A stretch of 64,000 nucleotides of DNA, taken from NCBI RefSeq assembly GCF_039538005.1, contig NZ_BAABBO010000001.1:868001-932000 (forward strand). The letters run 5' to 3'. This document shows positions 44,068-53,121 of this stretch, one piece after another (position 1 is the first letter of the stretch; each line of letters begins with the position of its first letter). The DNA comes from Allohahella marinimesophila (lineage in GTDB: Bacteria; Pseudomonadota; Gammaproteobacteria; Pseudomonadales; Oleiphilaceae). The translations under genes were made by a program, and so were the position numbers. The notes under the pieces were generated by a model that had not been told where the DNA came from, did not search any database, and saw only the letters and a program-made list of their open reading frames with translations.

Positions 44068-44748
44068 TCAGGAGTCAGTGCCCTGGCTGCCTGATTTTTG
44101 TACTGATTCTGTCTCATCCTCCATCAGATCTGCAGCCTCTATATCAGCAGCACGTACGCCGGGCGCCCGCAGCGCCAGCCAGGCCTGCATATGGTACTCG
44201 GTTGCCTGTTCCAGCGGGTTTCTGAATGGCGTCAGAATCAGATCGAATACTGTAAACGCAAAGCCGATGGAGAACCAGGCAATGAATACCGTTTCCAGCG
44301 CGGCGGCCTGCCCCTGGGGGTTGGCCTGAACGAATGACTGCAGCGAGGGCAAGAGGTTATTGACCATCACCACCGGATTGAAACGTGCAAATACCAGTGG
44401 AAGCCAGAACGCTATGACGATGGGGAAGAACCCGAAGCTCCATACCATTCTGCGTGTGAGATACAGCACGGAGGCCGTCAGCAGCTTGCGTAACATACCA
44501 GGCTGGCGCTTCAACTCGGCAACATAGCGGCTGCGCTCCCTGACGTACTGCCGCGACAGCAGCGCGGTGTCGAAAAAGACAGTGCGACGCTCCGGCGACT
44601 CTACAACATTCGGGTCGGGGGCGTCCGCAGGGCCTAAGTGCGGGCCTGGGCGTGGCGGACCGAATTCGAGGTTTTCACCAGCTGATGGCTCGGCGCGAGA
44701 CGTGGCCGACTCCCTCACTTCATCTTGGGCTGAAGACGCTTTCATCAT
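44068..44748 (-). CDS. Unrecognised two-helix membrane protein
   Basis: Protein of 226 residues that I do not recognise. A Pro/Gly-rich charged N terminus (about 1-55) is followed by a basic region and two hydrophobic segments: FGFFPIVIAFWLPLVFARF (about 103-121) and VFIAWFSIGFAFTVFDLIL (about 150-170). An acidic C-terminal tail ends the protein. It lies 69 bases upstream of the PEGA/MORN gene on the same strand and is divergent from the M16C peptidase gene, so it may be the first gene of that cluster. Confidence 0.7.
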   Translation of the reverse strand: MMKASSAQDEVRESATSRAEPSAGENLEFGPPRPGPHLGPADAPDPNVVESPERRTVFFDTALLSRQYVRERSRYVAELKRQPGMLRKLLTASVLYLTRRMVWSFGFFPIVIAFWLPLVFARFNPVVMVNNLLPSLQSFVQANPQGQAAALETVFIAWFSIGFAFTVFDLILTPFRNPLEQATEYHMQAWLALRAPGVRAADIEAADLMEDETESVQKSGSQGTDS

Positions 44749-44899
44749 GACTTGTCAGATCGCAGCATACGTTGACCACAGAATTTACGTTGTTCAGGCA
44801 CAGCATGGCTATTGCGCCGATAGTTATCAGTCTAGTCACAACCATAGCACCCTGTGATAGGCTTGCCCCTGAACCTGTCATCATTTGGCATAATAATCT

Positions 44900-47800
44900 A
44901 TGAGAAAAAACCCTAGTCATGCTGTCGCGAACAGCGCTGTCAGCCCTGCTGCCGCGGCCTTCCGCCTGATTTCGACCGAAACAATCGAGTCGCTCAACGT
45001 CACCCTGCAAACCTGGTATCACGAAGCCAGCCGATGTGTGCATTATCACCTCGCTTCCGAGAGCGATGAGAATGTCTGCCTGATTGGCCTGCGTACCGTG
45101 CCTACCGACTCCACGGGGGTTGCTCACATTCTCGAGCACACCACGCTGTGCGGCAGTCAGCGCTATCCGGTACGTGATCCCTTTTTCATGATGACGCGTC
45201 GTTCGCTGAATACCTTCATGAACGCCTTCACGAGCGCAGACTGGACGGCCTATCCCTTCGCCAGCGAAAACCGAAAGGATTTCTTCAACCTGCTGGATGT
45301 CTATCTCGATGCGGTCTTCTTTCCCACGCTCAATGAGCTGGATTTCGCTCAGGAGGGTCATCGCATTGAAGTAGCTGACCCCTCCGACGCGGATTCGCCG
45401 CTCGTCTACAAGGGTGTGGTCTACAACGAAATGAAGGGGGCGATGAGCTCGTCGATGTCGCAACTGTGGGCAGCCGTGACCCGTCACCTGTTCCCGAGCT
45501 CCACCTATCATCATAATAGTGGCGGCGACCCGGCGGAGATCACCGAGTTGAGCTACGAGCAGCTCAAGCAGTTCTATACCACGCACTATCACCCGTCCAA
45601 CGCGGTCATCATGACCTTTGGTAATCTGCCGGTCGAAGACATCCAGCAGTCTCTGCATGACAAGGCGCTCGCGCATTTCAACGCAGTGCCCGACAGCGTC
45701 ACGCCAAGCGCTGCTGCTGCGGATGAAGGGCTATCGAGGCTAATCGCCATTCCTGCCGAAAAGCGCTATGCGGCGCCGGTCACGGCCATCGAGCATTATC
45801 CCTGCGAGGCTGATGAAGACACCGGCCTGAAGAACAAGACGCATATCGTCATGGGCTGGCTCCTGGGCGATGGCAGCGATCTTGAGCAGAACCTCGAAGC
45901 ACACCTGCTGGCCAATGTGCTGCTCGAGCACAGCGCCTCGCCATTGATGCAGGCGATAGAAACCACCGATCTGGGGAACTCGCCAAGCGGTCTCTGCGGC
46001 CTCGAAGACAGCTTTCGTGAGATGGTGTTCGTCTGTGGTCTCGAAGGCTCCGAACGAAGTCATATCGAGGCGTTTGAACAGCTTGTTCTCGGCGTGCTGC
46101 AGGATATTGCCGAGCATGGAATTGATCAGGAGAAGCTGCAGTCGGTGCTGCATCAGCTTGAGCTGAGCCAGCGTGAAATCTCCGGGGATGGCTATCCTTA
46201 CGGCCTGCAGTTGATCCTGGCTGGGCTTTCACCTGCGCTTGCGGGCATCAACCCCGGCTCGCACCTCGATATCGATGAGGCGCTTGAGTCTCTGAGACAG
46301 AAAATTACCGACCCGGATTACATTTGTCAGCTGGTGCGTCGCCTGCTGCTGGACAACAGCCATCGGGTCACGGTGGCGCTGGTGCCGGATGAACAGATGG
46401 CGGCAAGACAGGCAGCAATGGAGGCGGGAAAACTCGCAGACATCAAGTCACGCCTGAGTGCTGGGCAGAAGCAGCAGTTGATCGACCGCGCCGAGGCGCT
46501 CACTGCCCGTCAGGCCTCGGTCGACAAGCCCGACATCCTGCCGAAGGTCGGGCTCGCAGATGTGCCGCCGAACAAGCCTATGGTCAAACCCGCCGACGCC
46601 TATGGTAAGTCGAATGACAAGGGGCAGGTGCTCACGGCTTATGACCAGGGCACCAATGGCCTCGTCTATCTGCAATATGTGTCCTCGATTCCCAGCCTCA
46701 GTGACGAAGAACTGCGCTTGCTGCCTTTGCTGTCAGCCATTATCCCCGAGCTTGGTGTGGGCGACGCAGGTTATCTTCAGATTCAGGAAGAGCAATCTGC
46801 GAGCACCGGCGGTATCGGAGCGTTCACCCAGTACCGTGGCCCGCTCGATACCTCAGCCTTCTGCGGGGGTGCGTTTATTCTCGGTGGCAAGGCGCTGGAG
46901 CGTAATGGTGACAAACTGGCTGACCTGATGACGCGAACCATGGCTGACTGCCGCTTCGATGAGCTGGATCGCATACATGAACTGTGCAGCCAGATTCTGA
47001 CGCGTCGATTGGAGCGTGTCACAGGCTCGGGTCACAGCCTGGCAATGTCGCTGGCAGCATCCGGCCTGAGCGCGAGCGCTGCCGTGGGCTACACCATGGG
47101 TGGCATTGAGTCGATTCCCTGGCTGCGCGAAACCATAGCCGGATTTACCGACCGGGCGAAGCTCGAAGCCTTTGCCGGCAAGCTGGCTGATCTGCACCGG
47201 AAGTTGCTGGGAGAACCTGGCCAGCTGGCGGCCATAGGTGAATCCTCCTTCCTGCGGCATGGCCAGTCGATTGTCGACCGTTTTGGTGCCGACCTCACAC
47301 TTGGTATGACAGACCTCAATCTCCGCACAGTCAGGCTGGATCAGCCAGTCCATGTGCAGCAGGCCTGGCAGATCAATTCACAGGTCAACTTCGCGTCCAT
47401 TGCTGTGCCCACCGTGCCTGCGGATCATCCTGATAATGCTGCACTCACCGTCATTGGCAACCTGATGCGAAACGGCTATCTGCATCGGGCAGTGCGCGAG
47501 CAGGGTGGTGCCTATGGTGGCGGGGCAGCTCAGGATGCCAGCAGCTGTGCGTTCAAGTTTTACAGCTATCGGGATCCAAGGCTCAATGACACGCTGAAGG
47601 ATTTTGCGCGGTCTGTAGACTGGTTACTAGAGACGAAGATTGAGGAGGCTGCACTTGAGGAGGCGATCCTCGGCGTCATCGGTGGGCTGGACAAACCACG
47701 CTCGCCAGCCGGCGAAGGCAAGACTGCCTTCATCAACGCGCTGTTTGGTCGCGACGATGCCTACCACGCCCGCTTCAGGTCAAGTGTTCTGAACACTGGC

Positions 47801-47938
47801 GCTACTGAGCTGAAACAGGTCGCCGAGCGTTATCTGACAGCGGCTGCAGATGCGGCCAGACACTCAGTTGGCCTGGTAGTGGGAGAGCGCGGTGCCGCCG
47901 AGCTGGATAAGTCACGGTTCAGCCTTCGCAAGCTTTGA
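44900..47938 (+). CDS. M16C insulinase-family metallopeptidase (presequence-protease-like)
   Basis: Large peptidase of 1012 residues. The inverted zinc motif HILEH (His76, Glu79, His80) begins the active half; the downstream Glu lies in VYNEMKGAM. GGAYGGGAAQDASS in the C-terminal half is the family's Arg/Tyr-type substrate region equivalent. No signal peptide is evident, so it is probably cytoplasmic. It probably degrades unstructured peptides. It is separated by 150 bases from the divergent membrane-protein gene. Confidence 0.93.
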   Translation: MRKNPSHAVANSAVSPAAAAFRLISTETIESLNVTLQTWYHEASRCVHYHLASESDENVCLIGLRTVPTDSTGVAHILEHTTLCGSQRYPVRDPFFMMTRRSLNTFMNAFTSADWTAYPFASENRKDFFNLLDVYLDAVFFPTLNELDFAQEGHRIEVADPSDADSPLVYKGVVYNEMKGAMSSSMSQLWAAVTRHLFPSSTYHHNSGGDPAEITELSYEQLKQFYTTHYHPSNAVIMTFGNLPVEDIQQSLHDKALAHFNAVPDSVTPSAAAADEGLSRLIAIPAEKRYAAPVTAIEHYPCEADEDTGLKNKTHIVMGWLLGDGSDLEQNLEAHLLANVLLEHSASPLMQAIETTDLGNSPSGLCGLEDSFREMVFVCGLEGSERSHIEAFEQLVLGVLQDIAEHGIDQEKLQSVLHQLELSQREISGDGYPYGLQLILAGLSPALAGINPGSHLDIDEALESLRQKITDPDYICQLVRRLLLDNSHRVTVALVPDEQMAARQAAMEAGKLADIKSRLSAGQKQQLIDRAEALTARQASVDKPDILPKVGLADVPPNKPMVKPADAYGKSNDKGQVLTAYDQGTNGLVYLQYVSSIPSLSDEELRLLPLLSAIIPELGVGDAGYLQIQEEQSASTGGIGAFTQYRGPLDTSAFCGGAFILGGKALERNGDKLADLMTRTMADCRFDELDRIHELCSQILTRRLERVTGSGHSLAMSLAASGLSASAAVGYTMGGIESIPWLRETIAGFTDRAKLEAFAGKLADLHRKLLGEPGQLAAIGESSFLRHGQSIVDRFGADLTLGMTDLNLRTVRLDQPVHVQQAWQINSQVNFASIAVPTVPADHPDNAALTVIGNLMRNGYLHRAVREQGGAYGGGAAQDASSCAFKFYSYRDPRLNDTLKDFARSVDWLLETKIEEAALEEAILGVIGGLDKPRSPAGEGKTAFINALFGRDDAYHARFRSSVLNTGATELKQVAERYLTAAADAARHSVGLVVGERGAAELDKSRFSLRKL

Positions 47939-47951
47939 TGCTGAGTGCCTG

Positions 47952-47970
47952 GGCGCCCGAACAGGGCGCC
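47952..47970 (+). terminator. GC-rich hairpin between the convergent M16C and ppsR genes
   Basis: Perfect 7-bp stem GGCGCCC-GAACA-GGGCGCC located between two convergent stops. It lacks a T run, so termination activity is uncertain. Confidence 0.4.
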
Positions 47971-47978
47971 TCTCGGCG

Positions 47979-48797
47979 TTAGCGTACGCGCCTTTCGATG
48001 CCTGTTTCCATGAGGATGCGGGTCGCAATTTCTTCGACTGAATAGTGGGTGGAATTGATGTGCGGAATGCGTTCACGCTGGTACATCAGTTCAACTTCCT
48101 GAAGCTCGTACATGCACTGCTTGACTGAGGCATAACGGGAATTGGGTTTGCGCTCGTTTCTGATGGCTACCAGCCTGTCGACATCGATCGTCAGTCCGAA
48201 GATCTTGTCGCGATAAGGCTGCAGCACTTTCGGCAGCTTCTGGTCCAGGATGTCATCGTCAGTGAGCGGGTAGTTGGCCGCTTTCAGACCGCATTGCAGT
48301 GCCAGATAGATGCAGGTCGGTGTCTTGCCACTGCGCGACACGCCCACCAGTATCAGATCGGCATCCGAATATTGTCGCGTTCTCGCGCCATCATCATTTT
48401 CCAGCGCAAAGTTCATGGCTGCAATTCGCTCACTGTAGCGCTCACTGCCCGTTATGGAATGCGATTTTCCCACCGTATACGACGATTTATGCTTGAGTTC
48501 CATCTCCAGCGGCTCAAGAAACGTACCGAAAATGTCGATCATGTAGCCTTGGCTGGTGCGTATCACGCTGCGTATTTCGCTGTTGACGATGGTGTCGAAA
48601 ATAATTGGGCTGCCTTCGTCCGTATCAGCAGTCCGGTTGATGCGCGCGACGACGTTCTGGGCTTTCTCGACACTATCGATATAGGGCAGGGTAATGCGCT
48701 CGAAATCGATGGTCTCGAATTGCGCCAAGAGCGCCTGACCAAGCGCCTGTGCGGTGATTCCGGTGCCATCGGAAATGAAAAAGGCGGTACGTTTCAT
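47979..48797 (-). CDS. ppsR: PEP synthase regulatory kinase/pyrophosphorylase PpsR
   Basis: DUF299-family bifunctional regulator that phosphorylates and dephosphorylates PpsA; 272 residues. MKRTAFFISDGTGITAQALG is the canonical N terminus. The P-loop is GVSRSGKTPTCIYLA. The ATG at 48797 is set by this conservation; a longer frame to 48884 encodes an unlikely extension. It is divergent from ppsA, as expected for functional partners. Confidence 0.96.
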   Translation of the reverse strand: MKRTAFFISDGTGITAQALGQALLAQFETIDFERITLPYIDSVEKAQNVVARINRTADTDEGSPIIFDTIVNSEIRSVIRTSQGYMIDIFGTFLEPLEMELKHKSSYTVGKSHSITGSERYSERIAAMNFALENDDGARTRQYSDADLILVGVSRSGKTPTCIYLALQCGLKAANYPLTDDDILDQKLPKVLQPYRDKIFGLTIDVDRLVAIRNERKPNSRYASVKQCMYELQEVELMYQRERIPHINSTHYSVEEIATRILMETGIERRVR

Positions 48798-48951
48798 CGA
48801 TAGAGTACTCGTGGCGAATAGGCTATGATAGCCTACAGAATTCGCATTCAAAATTCTCGAAACATTCTGAGAAGACTCTCGCAATAGTATAGAGACCTAA
48901 CACTGGAGCCTCATAGTCCGAGGCTCATGGTATGAGACAGGGAGATAGACT

Positions 48952-51321
48952 TTGGCAACAAACATCATCTGGTTCGACAAGCTGGGCATGCACGACGTCG
49001 ACAAGGTTGGCGGGAAAAATGCTTCGCTGGGTGAAATGATCAGCAATCTCTCAGGCGCGGGCGTCACCGTGCCGAATGGATTTGCGACCACTGCGGATGC
49101 CTATCGTGAGTTTCTCGAACAGGATGGTCTCGCACAGCGGATCAAGGACAGGCTGGACAGGCTGGACATTGACGATGTAGTCGCGCTCGCCGAGTGCGGC
49201 CGCGAAATTCGTGGCTGGATAACTGACTCCAAATTGCCGGCTGGCCTGGAAAAGGATCTGGCCGCTGCCTATGAGCAGATGCAGAAAGGGGCGACCGAAG
49301 CACCTGTCGCAGTACGTTCTTCGGCGACTGCCGAGGATCTGCCTGATGCGTCCTTTGCTGGTCAGCAGGAGACCTTCCTCAATATCACTGGTCTGGATCA
49401 CGTCCGACATGCCGTGAAGGAAGTATTTGCTTCACTATTCAACGACCGGGCCATTTCCTATCGCGCGCACCAGGGCTACGCCCATGAGCACGTTGCTCTG
49501 TCAGCAGGCATTCAACGCATGGTTCGCAGTGAGTCGGCAAGCAGTGGTGTCATGTTTACACTGGATACCGAGTCAGGCTTCGACCAGGTCGTGTTCATCA
49601 CGTCCTCCTATGGTCTTGGAGAAACGGTAGTCCAGGGCGCGGTAAATCCGGACGAGTTTTATGTGTACAAGAAGAACTACACTGAAGGCCGCCCAGCTAT
49701 TCTCAAACGGAACCTGGGGTCAAAGGCCATCAAGATGGTGTATGGCGATCATGCCTCAGCTGGCCGGTCTGTTCGAACCATCGATGTGGATCCGGCCGAG
49801 CGCGCACGTTTTTCTCTGACCGATGATGAGGTCATGGAACTGACCCGTATGGCCATCGAGATCGAAAAGCACTACAAGCGGCCGATGGACATCGAATGGG
49901 CGAAGGACGGTGACGACCACAAGCTATACATCGTTCAGGCCAGACCTGAAACCGTCAAGAGCCGAAATAGCTCCGCCATCATGGAGCGTTATCTGCTGCA
50001 GGAATCGGGCACTGTCATCTGCGAAGGTCGCAGCATCGGTCAGCGAATTGGCAAGGGCCCGGTGCGCCTGGTGCATTCCATCAATGAGATGGACAAGGTG
50101 AAAGATGGTGATGTGCTTGTCACTGATATGACCGATCCCGACTGGGAGCCCGTTATGAAACGCGCTTCCGCCATCGTGACCAACCGTGGCGGCCGGACCT
50201 GTCACGCCGCCATCATTGCGCGTGAGCTGGGCATTCCTGCCGTCGTCGGTTGTGGCGATGCGACCGAAGTCCTGCAGGAAGGCCAGAATGTCACGGTCTC
50301 ATGTGCCGAAGGCGATACCGGTCTGATCTATGAGGGACTGCTCGACTTCGAATTGCGCCAGAACAGCATCGAGTCGATGCCGGCACTCCCGTTCAAAATC
50401 ATGATGAACGTCGGCAACCCCGATCGAGCCTTTGACTTCCAGGGTCTGCCGAATGAAGGGGTAGGTCTGGCGCGGCTGGAATTCATTATCAACCGCATGA
50501 TCGGCGTGCACCCAAAGGCATTGCTCAACTTCGATACGCTGCCTAGAGATGTGAGACAGGTCGTCGAAAAGCGAATCAGCGGCTACGCCGGCCCTGTCGA
50601 CTTCTTTATCGACAAGCTTGTTGAAGGTATCAGCACCCTGGCGGCGTCCTTCAATCCTCAGAAGGTGATCGTTCGCCTCTCTGACTTCAAGTCGAACGAA
50701 TACGCCAACCTGATTGGCGGTACGCTTTACGAGCCTGAAGAAGAAAACCCAATGCTCGGTTTCCGCGGCGCCTCGCGGTATATCTCCGAGACTTTTCGCG
50801 ACTGTTTCGAACTTGAATGCCGTGCACTGAAATACGTGCGCGATACCATGGGCTTTACCAATGTCGAGATCATGGTGCCCTTCGTTCGCACCGTTGGTGA
50901 AGCGAAGCAGGTCGTGGAATTGCTGGCTGAAAATGGTCTCACGCGTGGCGAAAACGGGCTTCGTGTCATCATGATGTGCGAATTGCCGGCGAATGCCCTG
51001 CTCGCGGACCAGTTCCTCGAGTATTTCGATGGCTTCTCCATCGGCTCGAACGATCTGACGCAGTTGACCCTTGGTCTGGATCGCGACTCTGGTGTTATTG
51101 CCCATCTCTTCGATGAGCGTAACGATGCCGTGAAGGCACTGCTGTCACAGGCCATTTCTGCCTGCAAGCGTCAGAACAAGTACATCGGTATCTGCGGTCA
51201 AGGCCCATCGGATCATCCTGATTTCGCACGATGGCTGATGGATCAGGGTATCGACAGTGTGTCGCTGAACCCGGATTCAGTCATGGATACCTGGTTCTTC
51301 CTGGCGGAAAAACAGATCTAG
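48952..51321 (+). CDS. ppsA: Phosphoenolpyruvate synthase PpsA
   Basis: Gluconeogenic enzyme that makes PEP from pyruvate and ATP; 789 residues. The N-terminal ATP-grasp domain starts with WFDKLGMHDVDKVGGKNASL. The phospho-His domain has GGRTCHAAIIARELGIPAVV. The C-terminal TIM barrel has FSIGSNDLTQLTLGLDRDS and GICGQGPSDHPDF. The start is TTG, preceded by AGGGAG; the next in-frame ATG lies inside the conserved block. PpsR, encoded next door, controls it. Confidence 0.97.
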   Translation: MATNIIWFDKLGMHDVDKVGGKNASLGEMISNLSGAGVTVPNGFATTADAYREFLEQDGLAQRIKDRLDRLDIDDVVALAECGREIRGWITDSKLPAGLEKDLAAAYEQMQKGATEAPVAVRSSATAEDLPDASFAGQQETFLNITGLDHVRHAVKEVFASLFNDRAISYRAHQGYAHEHVALSAGIQRMVRSESASSGVMFTLDTESGFDQVVFITSSYGLGETVVQGAVNPDEFYVYKKNYTEGRPAILKRNLGSKAIKMVYGDHASAGRSVRTIDVDPAERARFSLTDDEVMELTRMAIEIEKHYKRPMDIEWAKDGDDHKLYIVQARPETVKSRNSSAIMERYLLQESGTVICEGRSIGQRIGKGPVRLVHSINEMDKVKDGDVLVTDMTDPDWEPVMKRASAIVTNRGGRTCHAAIIARELGIPAVVGCGDATEVLQEGQNVTVSCAEGDTGLIYEGLLDFELRQNSIESMPALPFKIMMNVGNPDRAFDFQGLPNEGVGLARLEFIINRMIGVHPKALLNFDTLPRDVRQVVEKRISGYAGPVDFFIDKLVEGISTLAASFNPQKVIVRLSDFKSNEYANLIGGTLYEPEEENPMLGFRGASRYISETFRDCFELECRALKYVRDTMGFTNVEIMVPFVRTVGEAKQVVELLAENGLTRGENGLRVIMMCELPANALLADQFLEYFDGFSIGSNDLTQLTLGLDRDSGVIAHLFDERNDAVKALLSQAISACKRQNKYIGICGQGPSDHPDFARWLMDQGIDSVSLNPDSVMDTWFFLAEKQI

Positions 51322-51334
51322 AGAGGGAGACAAC

Positions 51335-51820
51335 ATGACATTTTCCACACCAGATCTTTGTGACGATCACGGTCACGATGTACAGGTACTGGAGCCACTG
51401 TTCAGCAACTTTGGCGGCAGAGAAATTTTTGGCGGCGAAGTCGTGACAGTTAAATGTTTCGAGGACAATTCGATCGTCAAGGATCAGGTCGGCCAGCCGG
51501 GTCGTGGCAAGGTCATGGTCGTCGACGGGGGCGGTTCAATGCGCGCCTCCCTGTTGGGTGACATGCTTGCCGAGAAGGCTGCCGAGAATGGTTGGGAAGG
51601 GCTCATCATCTATGGCTGCGTACGCGACGTGGATGAGCTGGCAGATACCGACCTTGGGGTGCAGGCACTGGCCTCGATACCGAGGAAGACTGAAAAGCGT
51701 GGCTTGGGCGATTTGAATGTACCGATAAAGATTGCTGGCGTTGATATACAGCCTGGCGATTTCATCTACGCAGACAACAATGGCATTATTGTGTCGAAAC
51801 AGTCCTTGGTTCAGCAGTGA
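51335..51820 (+). CDS. rraA: RraA-family regulator of RNase E activity
   Basis: Protein of 161 residues of the RraA/4-hydroxy-4-methyl-2-oxoglutarate aldolase family. Motifs are LEPLFSNFGGREIFGG, LLGDMLAEKAAENGWEG and CVRDVDELA. In E. coli RraA inhibits RNase E. A paired aldolase activity has been described for some members, so the physiological role is not certain. It follows ppsA by 13 bases, in one operon. Confidence 0.94.
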   Translation: MTFSTPDLCDDHGHDVQVLEPLFSNFGGREIFGGEVVTVKCFEDNSIVKDQVGQPGRGKVMVVDGGGSMRASLLGDMLAEKAAENGWEGLIIYGCVRDVDELADTDLGVQALASIPRKTEKRGLGDLNVPIKIAGVDIQPGDFIYADNNGIIVSKQSLVQQ

Positions 51821-51842
51821 TACAGGACTGAAAGCACGCACG

Positions 51843-51869
51843 AAAAAGCCGCGATTACCGCGGCTTTTT
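51843..51869. terminator. Bidirectional terminator between rraA and the PilZ gene
   Basis: Perfect 11-bp inverted repeat AAAAAGCCGCG/CGCGGCTTTTT around ATTAC, giving T runs on both strands. It ends both convergent transcripts. Confidence 0.9.
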
Positions 51870-51888
51870 CATATCTGACAGTATCGCC

Positions 51889-52194
51889 TCAGGAAGCGAC
51901 TTCTGTGATCTCAACACCGAGTATGTATTTGTCCTCATGAGGGTGAGCGCGCAAGACGCTGATGCGTGTTTCAAAGGAGGGGAAGGAGGGGTTGTTCGAG
52001 GGCATCGTGCTGTAGAGCTCTGTGCCAGGTGCAATCTCCTCGTCCACCAGTATTTCCATACCGGTGCCGCTCAAATTGCGACAGATGCCCTGAATCCGTT
52101 CGGCATCTTCATTCTCATCAGCAGTGCGACGAAGCTCGATGGGCGCATCGACTTTCATGCGAATAAAGTTTCTTTTCTCGCTGTAATCTCTCAT
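51889..52194 (-). CDS. PilZ-domain protein
   Basis: Small protein of 101 residues consisting only of a PilZ domain. The c-di-GMP-binding motifs are present: RNFIRM near the N terminus (RxxxR) and NLSGTGM (the D/N-x-S-x-x-G element). It is likely a c-di-GMP receptor, but the partner is unknown; no pilus or flagellar genes lie close by. Confidence 0.88.
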   Translation of the reverse strand: MRDYSEKRNFIRMKVDAPIELRRTADENEDAERIQGICRNLSGTGMEILVDEEIAPGTELYSTMPSNNPSFPSFETRISVLRAHPHEDKYILGVEITEVAS

Positions 52195-52262
52195 GACTCA
52201 GGGTCTCTGTGGTCGTTTCCGTTCAATCTTGTTTTCTGGTGGCAGGGCGATAGGCCCGGGCC

Positions 52263-52976
52263 CTACCAGCTACTTCGCTTTTGCTGCCGGAACATCGGCA
52301 GTATGACAGCAATCAGAATTCCAAGGGCGACCAGGCCGCCACCGTGAAGCATTGCGTTGCTGTTCTTTTCTTCCTTCAAACGATCGTTTTCTGCAGTCAG
52401 CAAATCGACTTCGTTCTTCAGTCGTTCGTTGGTTTCACGGAACTCTCGGTTGGTGGCATCAAGTGCGATAGCACCTTCTGAAATACGCTTGAGCTCGCTC
52501 AGCTCCCGCTCCAGTGCTGCATTTTCCTTGCTCAACTTGGCCCGCTCGCCATCCATTGCTTCGGCACGTTCTCGCAAGGTCAGATTCTCGCTACGAATTT
52601 TTTCGAAATCGGAGCGCATCTGGTTGGTTTCTTTGGTCAGCTTCTCTAGCCGATCACGCGCAATAGGCTGATCTGATAGAAAGCGCGTTGGCAGGTAGCC
52701 TTCAACGCCGCCAGGTTCTCTGACTTTGCTGTAGCCTGTGTCCTTGTTGGTGGAGATGACCTCGACCGGCGTACCACTCTTGAGACCTCTGTGTACGATT
52801 CGATAATTGAGGCCTTCCCCACTGTTGAGCGGTGCAAACAGCGTGTCGTCGATATATTTGCGCTCGGCAAGCGCAGGGAATGATAGGATAAGACCTAAAG
52901 CACAGATGAAATTGATGAGCGGGCGTGTGATATCAGTTCGAACTACCGGCCCGGAAGTCTCTGAAACTCGTTTCAT
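52263..52976 (-). CDS. SH3-domain protein with coiled coil and C-terminal membrane helix (TIGR04211/YgiM-like)
   Basis: Protein of 237 residues. A signal peptide (LINFICALGLILSFPALA) is followed by a bacterial SH3 domain (about 40-100: YIDDTLFAPLNSGEGLNYRI, GVEGYLPTRFL). A long coiled coil comes next (about 105-200). A C-terminal hydrophobic helix (GGGLVALGILIAVILPMF) and a basic tail end the protein. The layout matches the YgiM/TIGR04211 family of inner-membrane proteins. The role is unknown. The ATG at 52976 is taken over an upstream extension lacking conservation. Confidence 0.88.
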   Translation of the reverse strand: MKRVSETSGPVVRTDITRPLINFICALGLILSFPALAERKYIDDTLFAPLNSGEGLNYRIVHRGLKSGTPVEVISTNKDTGYSKVREPGGVEGYLPTRFLSDQPIARDRLEKLTKETNQMRSDFEKIRSENLTLRERAEAMDGERAKLSKENAALERELSELKRISEGAIALDATNREFRETNERLKNEVDLLTAENDRLKEEKNSNAMLHGGGLVALGILIAVILPMFRQQKRSSW

Positions 52977-53121
52977 GTCGTGTCGATTTATTTGATGAAT
53001 TTGAAATTGAAGGCAGTGCCTGACAGGTTTCGATGCTGTCGTGATGATCTGATCAGCGATCATCTGAAATATAGCATAGAACACAGAGTGCCTTTAAAAA
53101 AGTGAGAGTTGGAGCAGTATT

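Noticed and set aside
44720..45676. 318-codon minus-strand frame opposite the M16C peptidase
   Set aside because: It is the mirror of the strongly conserved HILEH and VYNEMKG blocks; no promoter or domain is visible.
50299..51105. 268-codon minus-strand frame opposite ppsA
   Set aside because: It is antisense to conserved catalytic-barrel sequence with no independent support.
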